Source of the DNA: Microbacterium esteraromaticum
GTDB taxonomy: Bacteria > Actinomycetota > Actinomycetes > Actinomycetales > Microbacteriaceae
Reading direction: 5' to 3'
Length of the DNA: 64,000 nt
NCBI RefSeq assembly: GCF_900163815.1
Contig: NZ_FUKO01000012.1
Span: 62,001-126,000 of the forward strand
Position 1 is the first letter of the stretch. Every line of letters begins with the position of its first letter. Below, piece by piece: positions 37,023 through 46,097 of the stretch. The notes beneath the pieces were generated by a model. The model saw only the letters and a program-made list of their open reading frames with translations, was not told the DNA's origin and did no database searches. Both the position numbers and the translations under genes were made by a program.

Positions 37023-38966
37023 ATGACGCAGACGACGGTCTCGGCAGGGACGACAGCACGGATCGTGTGGGACACGGCGGACAAGTTCCTGCGTAACGTG
37101 GTCGAGCCTCAGGAGTACGGCGACTACATCCTGCCGTTCACCGTGCTGCGCCGCCTCGAGTGCCTGCTCGCCGACACGAAGCCGGAGGTCATCGAGTTCG
37201 TGCGTGATCTCGGGGAGCTGCCGCCGCACCTGATCGACGTCGCGGTCAAGGATCGCTTCAAGCTCAGCTTCTACAACGTCTCCGATCTCGACCTGGCCAC
37301 GATCGCCTCGGTCGACGACAACGTCGAGAAGTCGCTGATGAGCTACATCGCCGGCTTCTCGAACAACATCGCCGACATCTGGACCGCGTTCGAGATCCCG
37401 AAGCTCGTCGCGAAGCTCGCCTCCGCGAACCGCCTGCACGCGGTCGTCAAGCACTTCTCGACCCTGCCGCTCGGGGCGAAGCAGGTCTCCGACACCGCGA
37501 TGGGCGACATCTTCGAGGACGTCATGTACCGCGCCTTCGACAAGAAGGGCAAGGGCGCGGGTGCCTTCTACACTCCGCGCGACGCGATCAAGCTCATGGT
37601 CGACGTGCTCTTCGCTGCGGACGAGGACTCGCTGGTCGGTGAGAGCACCCTGCGCTCGATCTACGACCCGACCGCGGGCTCGGCCGGCATGCTGCTCGTC
37701 GCCCAGGCTGCGCTGCGGGACCTGAACCCCGACATCAAGGTCACCCTGTTCGGGCAGGAGCTCATGCCCTCGGCCTACGCGCTCGGCAAGGCCGACCTCC
37801 TGATCCAGGGCGGCCGCCCCGACGCGATCCGCATGGGCGACACCCTGATCAAGGACGAGTACGAGGGGCAGACCTTCGACTACGTCCTCTCCAACCCTCC
37901 CTTCGGCGGAGACTGGGGTGTCCAGGAAGCCGAGGTCCGCAAGCAGGCGAAGGTCGACGGCTCGCGCTTCAGCCACGGACTGCCGAGCAAGTCCGACGGG
38001 CAGATGCTCTTCCTCGCGCACTGCGCCTCGAAGCTCACCCCCGCCGGCAAGCAGGGCCACGGCGGCCGCGCCGCGGTGGTCTCGAACGCCTCTCCCCTGT
38101 TCACGAGCGACAAGGGCCCGAACGCGATCCGGCAGTGGCTGTTCGACGAGGACCTCATCGACGCGGTGATCGCGCTGCCGACGCAGATGTTCTACGGCAC
38201 CGGCATCGCCACCTACGTCTGGATCCTCGACACGAACAAGGACGCCGAGCGCAAGGGCAAGATCCAGCTCATCGACGGCTCCGGCCAGTGGGAGCCGATG
38301 CGCAAGGCCATGGGCGACAAGCGTCGGTACATCTCCGAGACGAAGCGCGAGACCATCCTGCGCGCCTACCAGGCGTTCGATCACGCTGATCCCGCGATCT
38401 CGCGGGTGATGACGCCCGAGGACTTCCAGTTCCTCGACGTGCCGGTCTACAAGCAGGCACGCCTCGCGACCGCGGTGACCGACGAGGCGATCGATGAGCT
38501 GCTCCAGCGCCGGGACTTCACCGATGCGCACGCTGAGGTGCTGCGCTCCTTCGACGGCCTGCCGTGGAACAGCCTTGCGAGCCACTATCCGCAGGTCGCG
38601 AAGGAAGCCGGCCTCAAGACCCCCCTCGCGCAGATCGACGCCGTCGTGAAAGCGGTCGGTCTGCCCGACGAGAGCGCTCCGCCAGCGGTGGACCGCAAGG
38701 GAGCCGCCGTGATCGCCGAGGGCTGGAAGATCACCGAGCGCGTCGCGCTCAGCGAGGACCTCGATGAGCACATGCAGCACGAGGTGCTGCCGTTCGCCCC
38801 CGATGCGCAGTGGGACGAGCGCGGCGCGAAGGCCGGCAACGAGATCCCGTTCACCCGGCTGTTCTACGTGCCCGAGGAGCCGCGCGATCTCGCGGAGATC
38901 GACGCCGACGTCAAGCGCGTCATGGGCGAGCTTGCGGTGATGTTCGAGGCGGTGAGCGGGGAGTGA
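37023..38966 (+). CDS. hsdM: Type I restriction-modification system methyltransferase HsdM
   Basis: HsdM methylates adenine at the site chosen by HsdS and protects host DNA. The 647-residue protein MTQTTVSAGTTARIVWDTAD has the HsdM N-terminal helical domain and SAM motif I DPTAGSAGML (about 215). The target-adenine motif NPPFGGDWG lies near residue 290, and VSNASPLFTSDKGPNAIRQW follows. It begins at ATG 37023 behind AGGAG. Its stop overlaps the hsdS start. Base use is strongly GC-rich, unlike the 32.8-36.7 kb genes. Confidence 0.96.
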   Translation: MTQTTVSAGTTARIVWDTADKFLRNVVEPQEYGDYILPFTVLRRLECLLADTKPEVIEFVRDLGELPPHLIDVAVKDRFKLSFYNVSDLDLATIASVDDNVEKSLMSYIAGFSNNIADIWTAFEIPKLVAKLASANRLHAVVKHFSTLPLGAKQVSDTAMGDIFEDVMYRAFDKKGKGAGAFYTPRDAIKLMVDVLFAADEDSLVGESTLRSIYDPTAGSAGMLLVAQAALRDLNPDIKVTLFGQELMPSAYALGKADLLIQGGRPDAIRMGDTLIKDEYEGQTFDYVLSNPPFGGDWGVQEAEVRKQAKVDGSRFSHGLPSKSDGQMLFLAHCASKLTPAGKQGHGGRAAVVSNASPLFTSDKGPNAIRQWLFDEDLIDAVIALPTQMFYGTGIATYVWILDTNKDAERKGKIQLIDGSGQWEPMRKAMGDKRRYISETKRETILRAYQAFDHADPAISRVMTPEDFQFLDVPVYKQARLATAVTDEAIDELLQRRDFTDAHAEVLRSFDGLPWNSLASHYPQVAKEAGLKTPLAQIDAVVKAVGLPDESAPPAVDRKGAAVIAEGWKITERVALSEDLDEHMQHEVLPFAPDAQWDERGAKAGNEIPFTRLFYVPEEPRDLAEIDADVKRVMGELAVMFEAVSGE

Positions 38967-40105
38967 CGAGCTACGTACCTTTCTGGTCGCTTGCGACGCT
39001 CATCACTGAGTCTGCCGAGCCTGGCTCCTTCCAGGTGTCCCTCGAAGATATGATCTCCGGCTCCGGCCGTCTCGTTTCCGGTGAGCTTTCGCAGTACTCC
39101 TCAAAGGGAACCCCGTTCCAGCCCGGCGACGTTCTCTTCGGCAAGTTGCGCCCTTATCTGGCCAAGTATTGGCGTGCCGATCGACCGGGTACTGCAGGTG
39201 GCGACATCCACGTCTATCGCCCCGCTGATGATGTCGACTCGCGCTTCCTCAACTACATCGTGGGCAGCCGCGACTTCGTCAAGTACGCCGATGCTGCTTC
39301 CAAGGGCGTCAAGATGCCCCGCGCCGAGTGGATGGGCCTCCGAGAGCTGACCGTGTCGCACCCCGACCTCCCCACCCAGCAGCGCATCGCCGACTACCTC
39401 GACCGCGAGACTGGCGAGATCGACGCGATGCTCGCTGCGATGGACGAACTGACGACGTCGCTCGAGGCGCGGCGGACGGCTGTCATCGACCGAGCATTCC
39501 TCCCGTACATCGGTGTCTCATCAGCGCGTCTCGGGCTTGTCGCCGAAGCGATCACGGGTCTGACCTATGCCCCGGCTGATGTTGTCGACGATGGCGGGAC
39601 GATCGTGCATAGATCTGGGAGCGTTCAGAACTCCATGATTGACAGAAGTGATCTCCTCCAGGTCAGCACAAAGATCCCTGACAGGCTCCGCCTTCGCAAG
39701 AATGACCTTCTCGTCTGCAGCAGGAATGGGAGTGCACATCTGGTTGGAAAGAGCGCACTCATCGGCGAAGAAGAAGTCGATGAAACTTGGGGTGCATTCA
39801 TGACTGTGCTTCGCTCGCCGAACAACGAGTACCTGCGTTGGTATCTGCAGTCGACACTCTTCGCTCACGAACGCAGTCAGTACTCAACCTCAACGATCAA
39901 TCAGCTGACGATCGGAATGATCAATCGGCTCGAGATTCCGTTCCCGGACGCTACTGAACAGACCCGCATCGCCGACCATCTCGACGAGGTCACCGGCCAG
40001 ATCGACGCGATGCTCGACAAGGTCGCAACCTTGAAGTCCCTCCTCACCGAGCGCCGGGCCGCACTCATCACCGATGTGGTCACCGGCCGAAAGGATGTCG
40101 CATGA
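38963..40105 (+). CDS. hsdS: Type I restriction-modification specificity subunit HsdS
   Basis: HsdS has two target-recognition domains that read the halves of a split DNA site. The GTG start at 38963 overlaps the hsdM stop (GTGA), giving 380 residues. The internal repeat is clear: PTQQRIADYLDRETGEIDAM (near 137) and TEQTRIADHLDEVTGQIDAM (near 330) are the two conserved helical spacers, each after one recognition domain. The second recognition domain is less GC-rich than the rest, as expected for exchangeable specificity modules. Confidence 0.93.
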   Translation: MTSYVPFWSLATLITESAEPGSFQVSLEDMISGSGRLVSGELSQYSSKGTPFQPGDVLFGKLRPYLAKYWRADRPGTAGGDIHVYRPADDVDSRFLNYIVGSRDFVKYADAASKGVKMPRAEWMGLRELTVSHPDLPTQQRIADYLDRETGEIDAMLAAMDELTTSLEARRTAVIDRAFLPYIGVSSARLGLVAEAITGLTYAPADVVDDGGTIVHRSGSVQNSMIDRSDLLQVSTKIPDRLRLRKNDLLVCSRNGSAHLVGKSALIGEEEVDETWGAFMTVLRSPNNEYLRWYLQSTLFAHERSQYSTSTINQLTIGMINRLEIPFPDATEQTRIADHLDEVTGQIDAMLDKVATLKSLLTERRAALITDVVTGRKDVA

Positions 40106-43100
40106 GCGACGCACAGCTCCTGGAGCACGAGTTCGAGACCAACCTCTGCGAGGAGCTCGCCGAACGCGGCTGGCTCTACGAGGATGCCGGCCGTACAGCG
40201 GCGGCTGGATGGGATGTGGGGCTCGCCCTCGTCCCGCGCGATGTGCTCTCGTGGCTGCAGACCCAGTACCCGGACGAGTATGAGAAGGCGGTGCCCTCCG
40301 ATCTCGTGAACGGCCAGCGCGACGCCGCCGAACGGGGGCTCCTCGAGCACCTCACGAAGGAGCTCGCGAAGCAGACGAAGATGGACCCGACGACGGGGCA
40401 TCCCGTCGGCGGGCTGCTGGGCGTGCTCCGCAAGGGCTTCTCCTACGCGCAGATCGGTCGTCCTGCAGCGAAGTTCGGGCCGATGGTGATCTTCCCGCCG
40501 GCGAACCCGAACCTCATCGAGGTTGTCGAGCAGTCCGATGCGGTCGTGCTGCGGATCCTGCGTCAGGTGCGCTTCGACACGGCGACGACGGAGAGCATCG
40601 ACGTGGTGCTCACGGCCAACGGCCTGCCGATCGTGACGATGGAGCTGAAGACCGACAACACGCAGACCGTCCAGCACGCGATCCGCCAGTACAAGGAGGA
40701 TCGCAAGCCTGGCCGGACCCGCGCGCTGCTCGCGCCGGGGCGTGCGCTCGTGCACTTCGCCGTGTCGACCGACCTGGTGTTCATGACCACGAAGCTGCAG
40801 GGCGGCGACACCGTGTTCCTGCCCTTCAACCAGGGCAACAACGGCCATGAGGGCAACCCGGTCTCGGACACGGGCTCGCCCGCGAACTACCTCTGGCGCG
40901 ACATCCTCGCGCGGTCGACGTTCCTTCGCATCCTGAAGGACTTTGCGCTGTTCGAGCCGAGCAAGACGGGCAAGAAGGACGGCCGTCTGGTCTTCCCGCG
41001 CTTCCATCAGCTGCGTGCCGTCGAGCGCGTGGTCGGCGACATCGAGCAGCGTGGCCCCGGCGGCAAGTACCTGATCTGGCACTCCGCCGGCTCGGGCAAG
41101 ACCAAGACGATCGCGTGGCTCAGCCACCGGCTGATCCGGCACATGAGCGCCGACTCGAAGTCGACGTTCGACTCGGTCATCGTCGTCACCGACCGCACCG
41201 TGCTGGATGAGAACGTCCGCGACGACATGAATCTCGTGCAGTCCAGCAAGGGCCTCGTCGTCTCGGTCGGTGAGAAGTCCGGGGCGAAGTCCCCGCAACT
41301 GAAGAAGGCGCTCCTCGAGGGCGACCACATCATCACCTGCACGCTGCAGACCTTCCCGGAGGTCATGAAACTGATCGAGAACATGGACGACCTGCGCGGG
41401 CGTCGCTGGGCGGTCGTCGCCGACGAGGCGCACTCCTCCCAGTCCGGTGCGAGCGCCAGGCAGCTGAAGGAGCTGCTCGCCGATGTGGTCGGTCTGGATT
41501 TCGACGAGGACGACATCGATGCCGAACTGAGCGCGGAGGATCTGCTGCGTGCGAAGAACAGCGCCGTCGCGAACGCGGAGAACATCACGTTCATCGCGCT
41601 GACAGCGACGCCGAAGGCGAAGACCCTGCGCCTGTTCGGCACGCAGAACCTCGAGACCGATCGTTGGGAGGCGTTCGACACCTACACGATGGCGCAGGCG
41701 ATCGAGGAGGGCTTCATCCTCGATGTGCTGCGGAATTACTCGACCTACGACATGTTCCTGCGGGTGAAGAACGCGATCGAGGGCGAGGAGGACACCGAGA
41801 TCCAGGTGAACACGGGTGAAGCGGTGACGAATATCGTCCGCTATGCCCGACTGCACCCGACCGCGGTCGCGCAGAAGGTCCGCGTGGTCGTCGAGCATTT
41901 CCGCCGCAATGTCGCTCATCTGCTCGGCGGGGAGGCGCGGGCGATGGTCGTCACGGGCACTCGCATGGAGGCGTACACCTGGTCGAAGAAGATGAACGCG
42001 TACATCGCGGAGCAGGGCTACACCGACATGGACACCCTCGTGGCGTTCTCGGGGTCTCTGGCCGACGGATCCGGAGATCGGGTGACCGAGGTCTCGATGA
42101 ACGGTGTCAGCGATGTCGCCGCGGCGTTCCGCGAGGAGGGCATCTACAAGGTGCTCATCGTCGCGAACAAGTTCCAGACCGGGTTCGACGAGCCGCGGCT
42201 CATGGCGATGTACGTCGACAAGAAGCTGTCCGGCATCACCACGGTCCAGACGCTGTCGCGCCTGAACCGCATGTACCCCGGCAAGACCTCACCGATGGTC
42301 GTGGACTTCATGAACTCGCCGGAGCATATCGAGAAGGACTTCCAGCTCTACTACGAGGACGCCCACGTCGAGGGCGAGGTCGATCCGAACGCGCTGTACA
42401 CGCTCGCCGAGCGCCTCGACACCGCGGGCTACTACACCGAGAGCGGGCTCGAGGCCGTCGCCAGGGCGTACCTCGAAGGCCTCGGCGGTGAGCAGATCTC
42501 GAAGGCGGTCTCGCCGATCGCGGCTCGCTGGCAGGGCGCGTGGAAGCAGGCGAAGCTCGCGGGCGACAAGGCGGCTCGCGCCGAGATCGAGGCGTTCCGT
42601 GCCGATGTGATCAGCTACCGCAACGCCTGGCAGTTCCTCAGCCAGATCGTCGACTACGACGACCCCGCGCTCGCAGAGCGGGCTGTGCTCACCACGCTGC
42701 TGGCACGCCGGCTCCACACCGATGGCATCGAGATCGACATGAGCTACCTCGACGGCGTGCAGCTGACCGGTGTGAAGCTCGTCCCCTCCGCGATCGGTGA
42801 GGACCATTCCTTGCGCGAAGGCAGCGGCGAGGCGATCCCGTTGCCGGCGTTCGACGGAGAGCGGGGTGGCGGTGTCGGATCTGCGCCGAAGCGGGGACCG
42901 CTGGATGAGGCGATCGACGCGGTGAACGAGCTGTTCTCCGCGAAGGGCGTCGATGTGAGTTCCGACAGCGTCGCCGGTTTCATCACCGCGTTCTGGGGCT
43001 TCCTCGACGCTGATGATGACGCCGTCGCGATGGCGCGCAACAACAGTGCGGCGCAGATGAAGGCGTCGGAGAGCTTCAACAACGCCGTGGGGCTCGCGAT

Positions 43101-43245
43101 GCTGAAGGCGGTGCGCGAGTCGCAGGAGATCCAGTCGTACATGACCGATCCGTCGTTCATGGACGACATCGCAGAGATCGCCGCGAACGCCCTGCACGCG
43201 CAGCACCAGGAGGATGCCGATGGTCGTGTCGAGGCCGGCGCATGA
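40102..43245 (+). CDS. hsdR: Type I restriction endonuclease subunit HsdR
   Basis: HsdR translocates and cuts unmethylated DNA. The 1047-residue protein has the nuclease motif near residues 165-190 (ESIDVVLTANGLPIVTMELK, an Asp...ExK pattern), Walker A WHSAGSGKTKTIAWL (about 326), DEAH at VVADEAHSSQSG (about 438), LTATPK, and QTLSRLNRMYPGKT in helicase domain 2. The ATG overlaps the hsdS stop by 4 bases. No frameshift is visible, so the system looks complete. Confidence 0.96.
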   Translation: MSDAQLLEHEFETNLCEELAERGWLYEDAGRTAAAGWDVGLALVPRDVLSWLQTQYPDEYEKAVPSDLVNGQRDAAERGLLEHLTKELAKQTKMDPTTGHPVGGLLGVLRKGFSYAQIGRPAAKFGPMVIFPPANPNLIEVVEQSDAVVLRILRQVRFDTATTESIDVVLTANGLPIVTMELKTDNTQTVQHAIRQYKEDRKPGRTRALLAPGRALVHFAVSTDLVFMTTKLQGGDTVFLPFNQGNNGHEGNPVSDTGSPANYLWRDILARSTFLRILKDFALFEPSKTGKKDGRLVFPRFHQLRAVERVVGDIEQRGPGGKYLIWHSAGSGKTKTIAWLSHRLIRHMSADSKSTFDSVIVVTDRTVLDENVRDDMNLVQSSKGLVVSVGEKSGAKSPQLKKALLEGDHIITCTLQTFPEVMKLIENMDDLRGRRWAVVADEAHSSQSGASARQLKELLADVVGLDFDEDDIDAELSAEDLLRAKNSAVANAENITFIALTATPKAKTLRLFGTQNLETDRWEAFDTYTMAQAIEEGFILDVLRNYSTYDMFLRVKNAIEGEEDTEIQVNTGEAVTNIVRYARLHPTAVAQKVRVVVEHFRRNVAHLLGGEARAMVVTGTRMEAYTWSKKMNAYIAEQGYTDMDTLVAFSGSLADGSGDRVTEVSMNGVSDVAAAFREEGIYKVLIVANKFQTGFDEPRLMAMYVDKKLSGITTVQTLSRLNRMYPGKTSPMVVDFMNSPEHIEKDFQLYYEDAHVEGEVDPNALYTLAERLDTAGYYTESGLEAVARAYLEGLGGEQISKAVSPIAARWQGAWKQAKLAGDKAARAEIEAFRADVISYRNAWQFLSQIVDYDDPALAERAVLTTLLARRLHTDGIEIDMSYLDGVQLTGVKLVPSAIGEDHSLREGSGEAIPLPAFDGERGGGVGSAPKRGPLDEAIDAVNELFSAKGVDVSSDSVAGFITAFWGFLDADDDAVAMARNNSAAQMKASESFNNAVGLAMLKAVRESQEIQSYMTDPSFMDDIAEIAANALHAQHQEDADGRVEAGA

Positions 43246-43457
43246 CCGGCCGGGATCGCCTGACCTTCGGCGACGACATCCGCGAGGCGCGGAATCAGCG
43301 CGGCTGGACGCAGGAGGAGCTCGCGGAGAGGGCCGGCGTGTCGCGTCCGACCATCGCACGCGTCGAGCGAGGAGATGATGTCTCCACAGCGAACCTCGCC
43401 AAGGTCGCTGCTGCGCTCGGGCTGGAGATCCGGCTGGCCGGTCGAGACGAGGGCTGA
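43242..43457 (+). CDS. XRE-family HTH protein at the end of the hsd operon
   Basis: A 71-residue DNA-binding protein: MTGRDRLTFGDDIREARNQR, then an HTH of the Cro/HipB type (QEELAERAGVSRPTIARVER). The ATG overlaps the hsdR stop by 4 bases, so it is made with the restriction genes. It may control them, like a controller protein, or belong with the next gene. No HipA-like partner follows. Confidence 0.85.
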   Translation: MTGRDRLTFGDDIREARNQRGWTQEELAERAGVSRPTIARVERGDDVSTANLAKVAAALGLEIRLAGRDEG

Positions 43458-43502
43458 GCATCCTACGAACCGGTGTCATGTGGATGAAGGAGTGGCAGGA
43501 CG

Positions 43503-44240
43503 ATGGAACTTGCGTACCAGGATGAGCAGGACATCATCGACGTGGCCCGCAAGGTCGCGGACGCCGATGTGTGCTTCTACCCGGCAGAGAGCGATCTCGC
43601 TCATCGGTGCCTCGCGTCGCTCCGGGGCACCGAGCTGACGCAACGCGAACGACCCGACTTCGAGGACGTGACGCGGTCGCTTCTTCTCGAGGCGATGCGC
43701 GTGGATGACCACCCGCGCCCGGGGAAGAAAGATGCAACACGCGCACGAGAAAGCCAGATCCTGCGCGAGCTCGAGGACGCGGGCTTCGGCGCGATGTTCC
43801 CCAACGCGACGTTGGTGACGAACGTCAGCAGCGGCCTGCCGACGGAGCAGGACCACAGCTATCGGGCGTATGTCGACCACTTCACGAGTGTGGTGCGCAA
43901 GCACGGCCGCAAGGTCCCGGCCTATCGCGCAGAGCAGCCCGGGTTCGATCTGGGCTTTCTCGTCTTCGATGAGTCGACGGCGTATTTCGAGTCCATGGGG
44001 TCGTTCGCGCCGCCGACGACTAGGCGTGACCATCGGTGGTTTGATGACGCAGCATTCCTCGACGTGATCACGGCTGCCGACGTTGATTGCATCGTCTGGC
44101 TCACGCCCTACAAGCTGGTGACGGCTGACGGCGCGGGCCGCATCCATCTCCCGACGATGACGATCATCGACGTCGACGTGCTGCGCGAGGCGGACGCACT
44201 CACCTACGATGCTGCGCGGATGAAGTCGACCGAGCGCTGA
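43503..44240 (+). CDS. Unknown protein downstream of the type I R-M operon
   Basis: A 245-residue protein, MELAYQDEQDIIDVARKVAD, with GAAGGAG 10 bases before the ATG. It is 45 bases after the HTH gene on the same strand, so probably in the hsd operon. Visible blocks are RPDFEDVTRSLLLEAMRVDD and PGFDLGFLVFDESTAYFESM, both acidic with alternating hydrophobics. They could belong to a nuclease-like alpha/beta fold, but I cannot confirm this. No family recognised. Confidence 0.65.
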   Translation: MELAYQDEQDIIDVARKVADADVCFYPAESDLAHRCLASLRGTELTQRERPDFEDVTRSLLLEAMRVDDHPRPGKKDATRARESQILRELEDAGFGAMFPNATLVTNVSSGLPTEQDHSYRAYVDHFTSVVRKHGRKVPAYRAEQPGFDLGFLVFDESTAYFESMGSFAPPTTRRDHRWFDDAAFLDVITAADVDCIVWLTPYKLVTADGAGRIHLPTMTIIDVDVLREADALTYDAARMKSTER

Positions 44241-44366
44241 CGTCCGACACACGTCCGGTGCGGCAAGCCGACAAATCTGTGATCGGACCAGCTTTTCACT
44301 GGATACGGAGGCCGGAGTCGAGTGTGTCGATGCGCTCACGAACCACGTCGAGGTCCGACGCGTCGC
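44241..44366. other. Intergenic region between convergent genes of island 1
   Basis: A 126-base stretch between the 245-residue unknown gene and the end of the HTH gene. No gene or clear terminator seen. Confidence 0.4.
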
Positions 44367-44600
44367 TCAGCGCGATGAGTCCAGCAGCGACAACCCCTCG
44401 AGACCCAGCTGCGCCGCCAGCGCGTCGACGGAGTCGAGGGTGAGGTTGCGTTCGCCTCGCTCGATGCCGGCCAGATAGCGCGGCGTCACGCCGAGCTGCT
44501 CAGCAAGGCGCTCCTGCGTCAGGTGACGCTCGCGGCGGATGCCGCGCACGCGCTCACCGAGTACGGATTTCAACGGTCGGGACACATCATCCAGCCTCAT
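44367..44600 (-). CDS. XRE-family HTH regulator
   Basis: A 77-residue repressor-like protein starting MRLDDVSRPLKSVLGERVRG with an HTH at TQERLAEQLGVTPRYLAGIE, ending LGLEGLSLLDSSR. It is transcribed away from the next plus-strand gene. I chose ATG 44600 because the 40 residues upstream look non-coding. The 106-base space to the divergent gene probably holds a shared promoter and operator. Confidence 0.75.
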   Translation of the reverse strand: MRLDDVSRPLKSVLGERVRGIRRERHLTQERLAEQLGVTPRYLAGIERGERNLTLDSVDALAAQLGLEGLSLLDSSR

Positions 44601-44707
44601 GGCCGGAACTGATGGCTTCCAGGTAGTTATCACTTCCTGTTTTGCCGTGCATCGAACTAACGTCGATATGAGGCTGAACGCCCACCGGAAGGAATGAGCG
44701 CAACACG

Positions 44708-45100
44708 ATGCCGACACCATACGAACACTGGCGGCGTGCGGAGCCCAGCCGTACGGGCGATAGCGAAGTCACCGCCCCGTCCAGTGCACCATACGGCGAC
44801 GAGCCACTCCCGAGCGAGCAACAATGCTGGTCCGAATTCTGGCGCTCGATCGCACGCATCTGGTACACGCTGCCGCCAGATATGCAGCGTCGCGTTCAGG
44901 CGCACATCGAGATGGCTCGCGAAGAGGAGCTGGCAGAGAAGGCTGCGTACGTGGAGCGCTTGAGACTCGCACGGGCCGAACGACGGCGCGAAGCACGACG
45001 AGAAGCATCCAGACGAAGGGTCGAGGAGCTGAACCAGGGCCTCGGCGGGGCACCGGGCCCTGGTTCGACTCATGCGTACTCGGAGTCGATAGGTGACTGA
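44708..45100 (+). CDS. Charged coiled-coil protein, unknown
   Basis: A 130-residue protein MPTPYEHWRRAEPSRTGDSE. Its middle holds a WSEFWRSIARIWYTLPPDMQ segment and then a long Arg/Glu-rich helix (MAREEELAEKAAYVERLRLA and on), likely coiled coil. GGAAGG lies about 17 bases upstream. A competing frame starts at 44694 but has no coding character. It is the last gene before the right att-like site of island 1. Confidence 0.55.
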   Translation: MPTPYEHWRRAEPSRTGDSEVTAPSSAPYGDEPLPSEQQCWSEFWRSIARIWYTLPPDMQRRVQAHIEMAREEELAEKAAYVERLRLARAERRREARREASRRRVEELNQGLGGAPGPGSTHAYSESIGD

Positions 45101-45124
45101 CTTACCCTCGCCACGAGTGGTTCA

Positions 45125-45156
45125 CAGGTAGTGATTCGGAAATAGCCGTCTACCTG
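45125..45156. repeat. Inverted repeat next to the right end of island 1
   Basis: CAGGTAG and CTACCTG are 18 bases apart, just 12 bases inside the pdxS stop. It could be a recombinase-binding element or a weak terminator for pdxS. Confidence 0.35.
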
Positions 45157-45168
45157 CGATTTAACGCC

Positions 45169-45230
45169 CTACCAGCCGCGTTCGGCGAGGCGGTGGGGCG
45201 CGGCCAAATCGGCCACGTTGATCCCGACCA
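45169..45230 (-). repeat. Right att-like copy: 3' end of intact pdxS
   Basis: This segment encodes the last 18 residues of PdxS and its stop. It matches the detached copy at 32335-32395 at 49 of 58 bases, with nearly all differences at silent third positions. No identical run exceeds 9 bases. Confidence 0.8.
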
Positions 45231-46068
45231 TCGCCTCGCCCAGACCGCGGGAAACCTCAGCGACGACCTTGGCGTCGTCGAAGAACGTGGTGGCCTTCAC
45301 GATCGCGGCGGCGCGGGCGGCCGGGTCGCCGGACTTGAAGATGCCCGAGCCGACGAACACGCCATCGGCACCGAGCTGCATCATCATCGCGGCATCGGCC
45401 GGGGTGGCGACACCGCCGGCGACGAACAGCACCACCGGAAGCGTGCCGGTCTCGGCGATCTCCGCGACGAGATCGTACGGTGCCTGCAGCTCCTTGGCCG
45501 CGACGTACAGCTCATCTTTCGACAGGGCGCCCAGAGCCGCGATCTCGCCGCGGATCTTGCGAATGTGCTTCATCGCCTCGGAGATGTCGCCGGTGCCGGC
45601 TTCGCCCTTGGAGCGGATCATGGCGGCGCCCTCGATGATGCGGCGAAGCGCTTCACCCAGATGCGTGGCACCGCACACGAACGGCACGGTGAAGGGCCAC
45701 TTGTCGATGTGGTTCACGTAATCAGCGGGTGAGAGCACCTCGGATTCGTCGATGTAGTCGACACCCAGTTCCTGGAGCACCTGAGCCTCGACGAAGTGCC
45801 CGATGCGCGCCTTCGCCATGACAGGGATGGAGACCGAAGCGATGATGCTGTCGATCATGTCGGGATCGCTCATCCGCGAAACGCCGCCCTGAGCACGGAT
45901 GTCGGCGGGCACGCGCTCCAGCGCCATGACGGCCACCGCCCCCGCGTCTTCGGCGATCTTCGCCTGGTCGGCGGTGACGACGTCCATGATGACGCCACCC
46001 TTCAGCATCTCGGCGAAGCCTCGCTTGACGCGCTGCGATCCGGTGGTCGGGTTCTGTTCTGTCGACAC
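45169..46068 (-). CDS. pdxS: Pyridoxal 5'-phosphate synthase lyase subunit PdxS
   Basis: PdxS condenses ribose 5-phosphate, glyceraldehyde 3-phosphate and ammonia to PLP. The 299-residue form from GTG 46068 has AAGGAG 8 bases upstream and begins [21 protein letters not shown] longer ATG frame at 46089 has no such site. Conserved blocks are [49 protein letters not shown] and [20 protein letters not shown]. The last 18 codons are duplicated beside pdxT at 32335-32395, so this tail was probably supplied by the inserted island. Confidence 0.97.
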   Translation of the reverse strand: MSTEQNPTTGSQRVKRGFAEMLKGGVIMDVVTADQAKIAEDAGAVAVMALERVPADIRAQGGVSRMSDPDMIDSIIASVSIPVMAKARIGHFVEAQVLQELGVDYIDESEVLSPADYVNHIDKWPFTVPFVCGATHLGEALRRIIEGAAMIRSKGEAGTGDISEAMKHIRKIRGEIAALGALSKDELYVAAKELQAPYDLVAEIAETGTLPVVLFVAGGVATPADAAMMMQLGADGVFVGSGIFKSGDPAARAAAIVKATTFFDDAKVVAEVSRGLGEAMVGINVADLAAPHRLAERGW

Positions 46069-46097
46069 GATGGTCACTCCTTGGGACAAAGAATTGC

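Noticed and set aside
36791..37084. Minus-strand 97-codon frame upstream of hsdM
   Set aside because: It overlaps the hsdM start and ribosome binding site and its product has no coding-like pattern.
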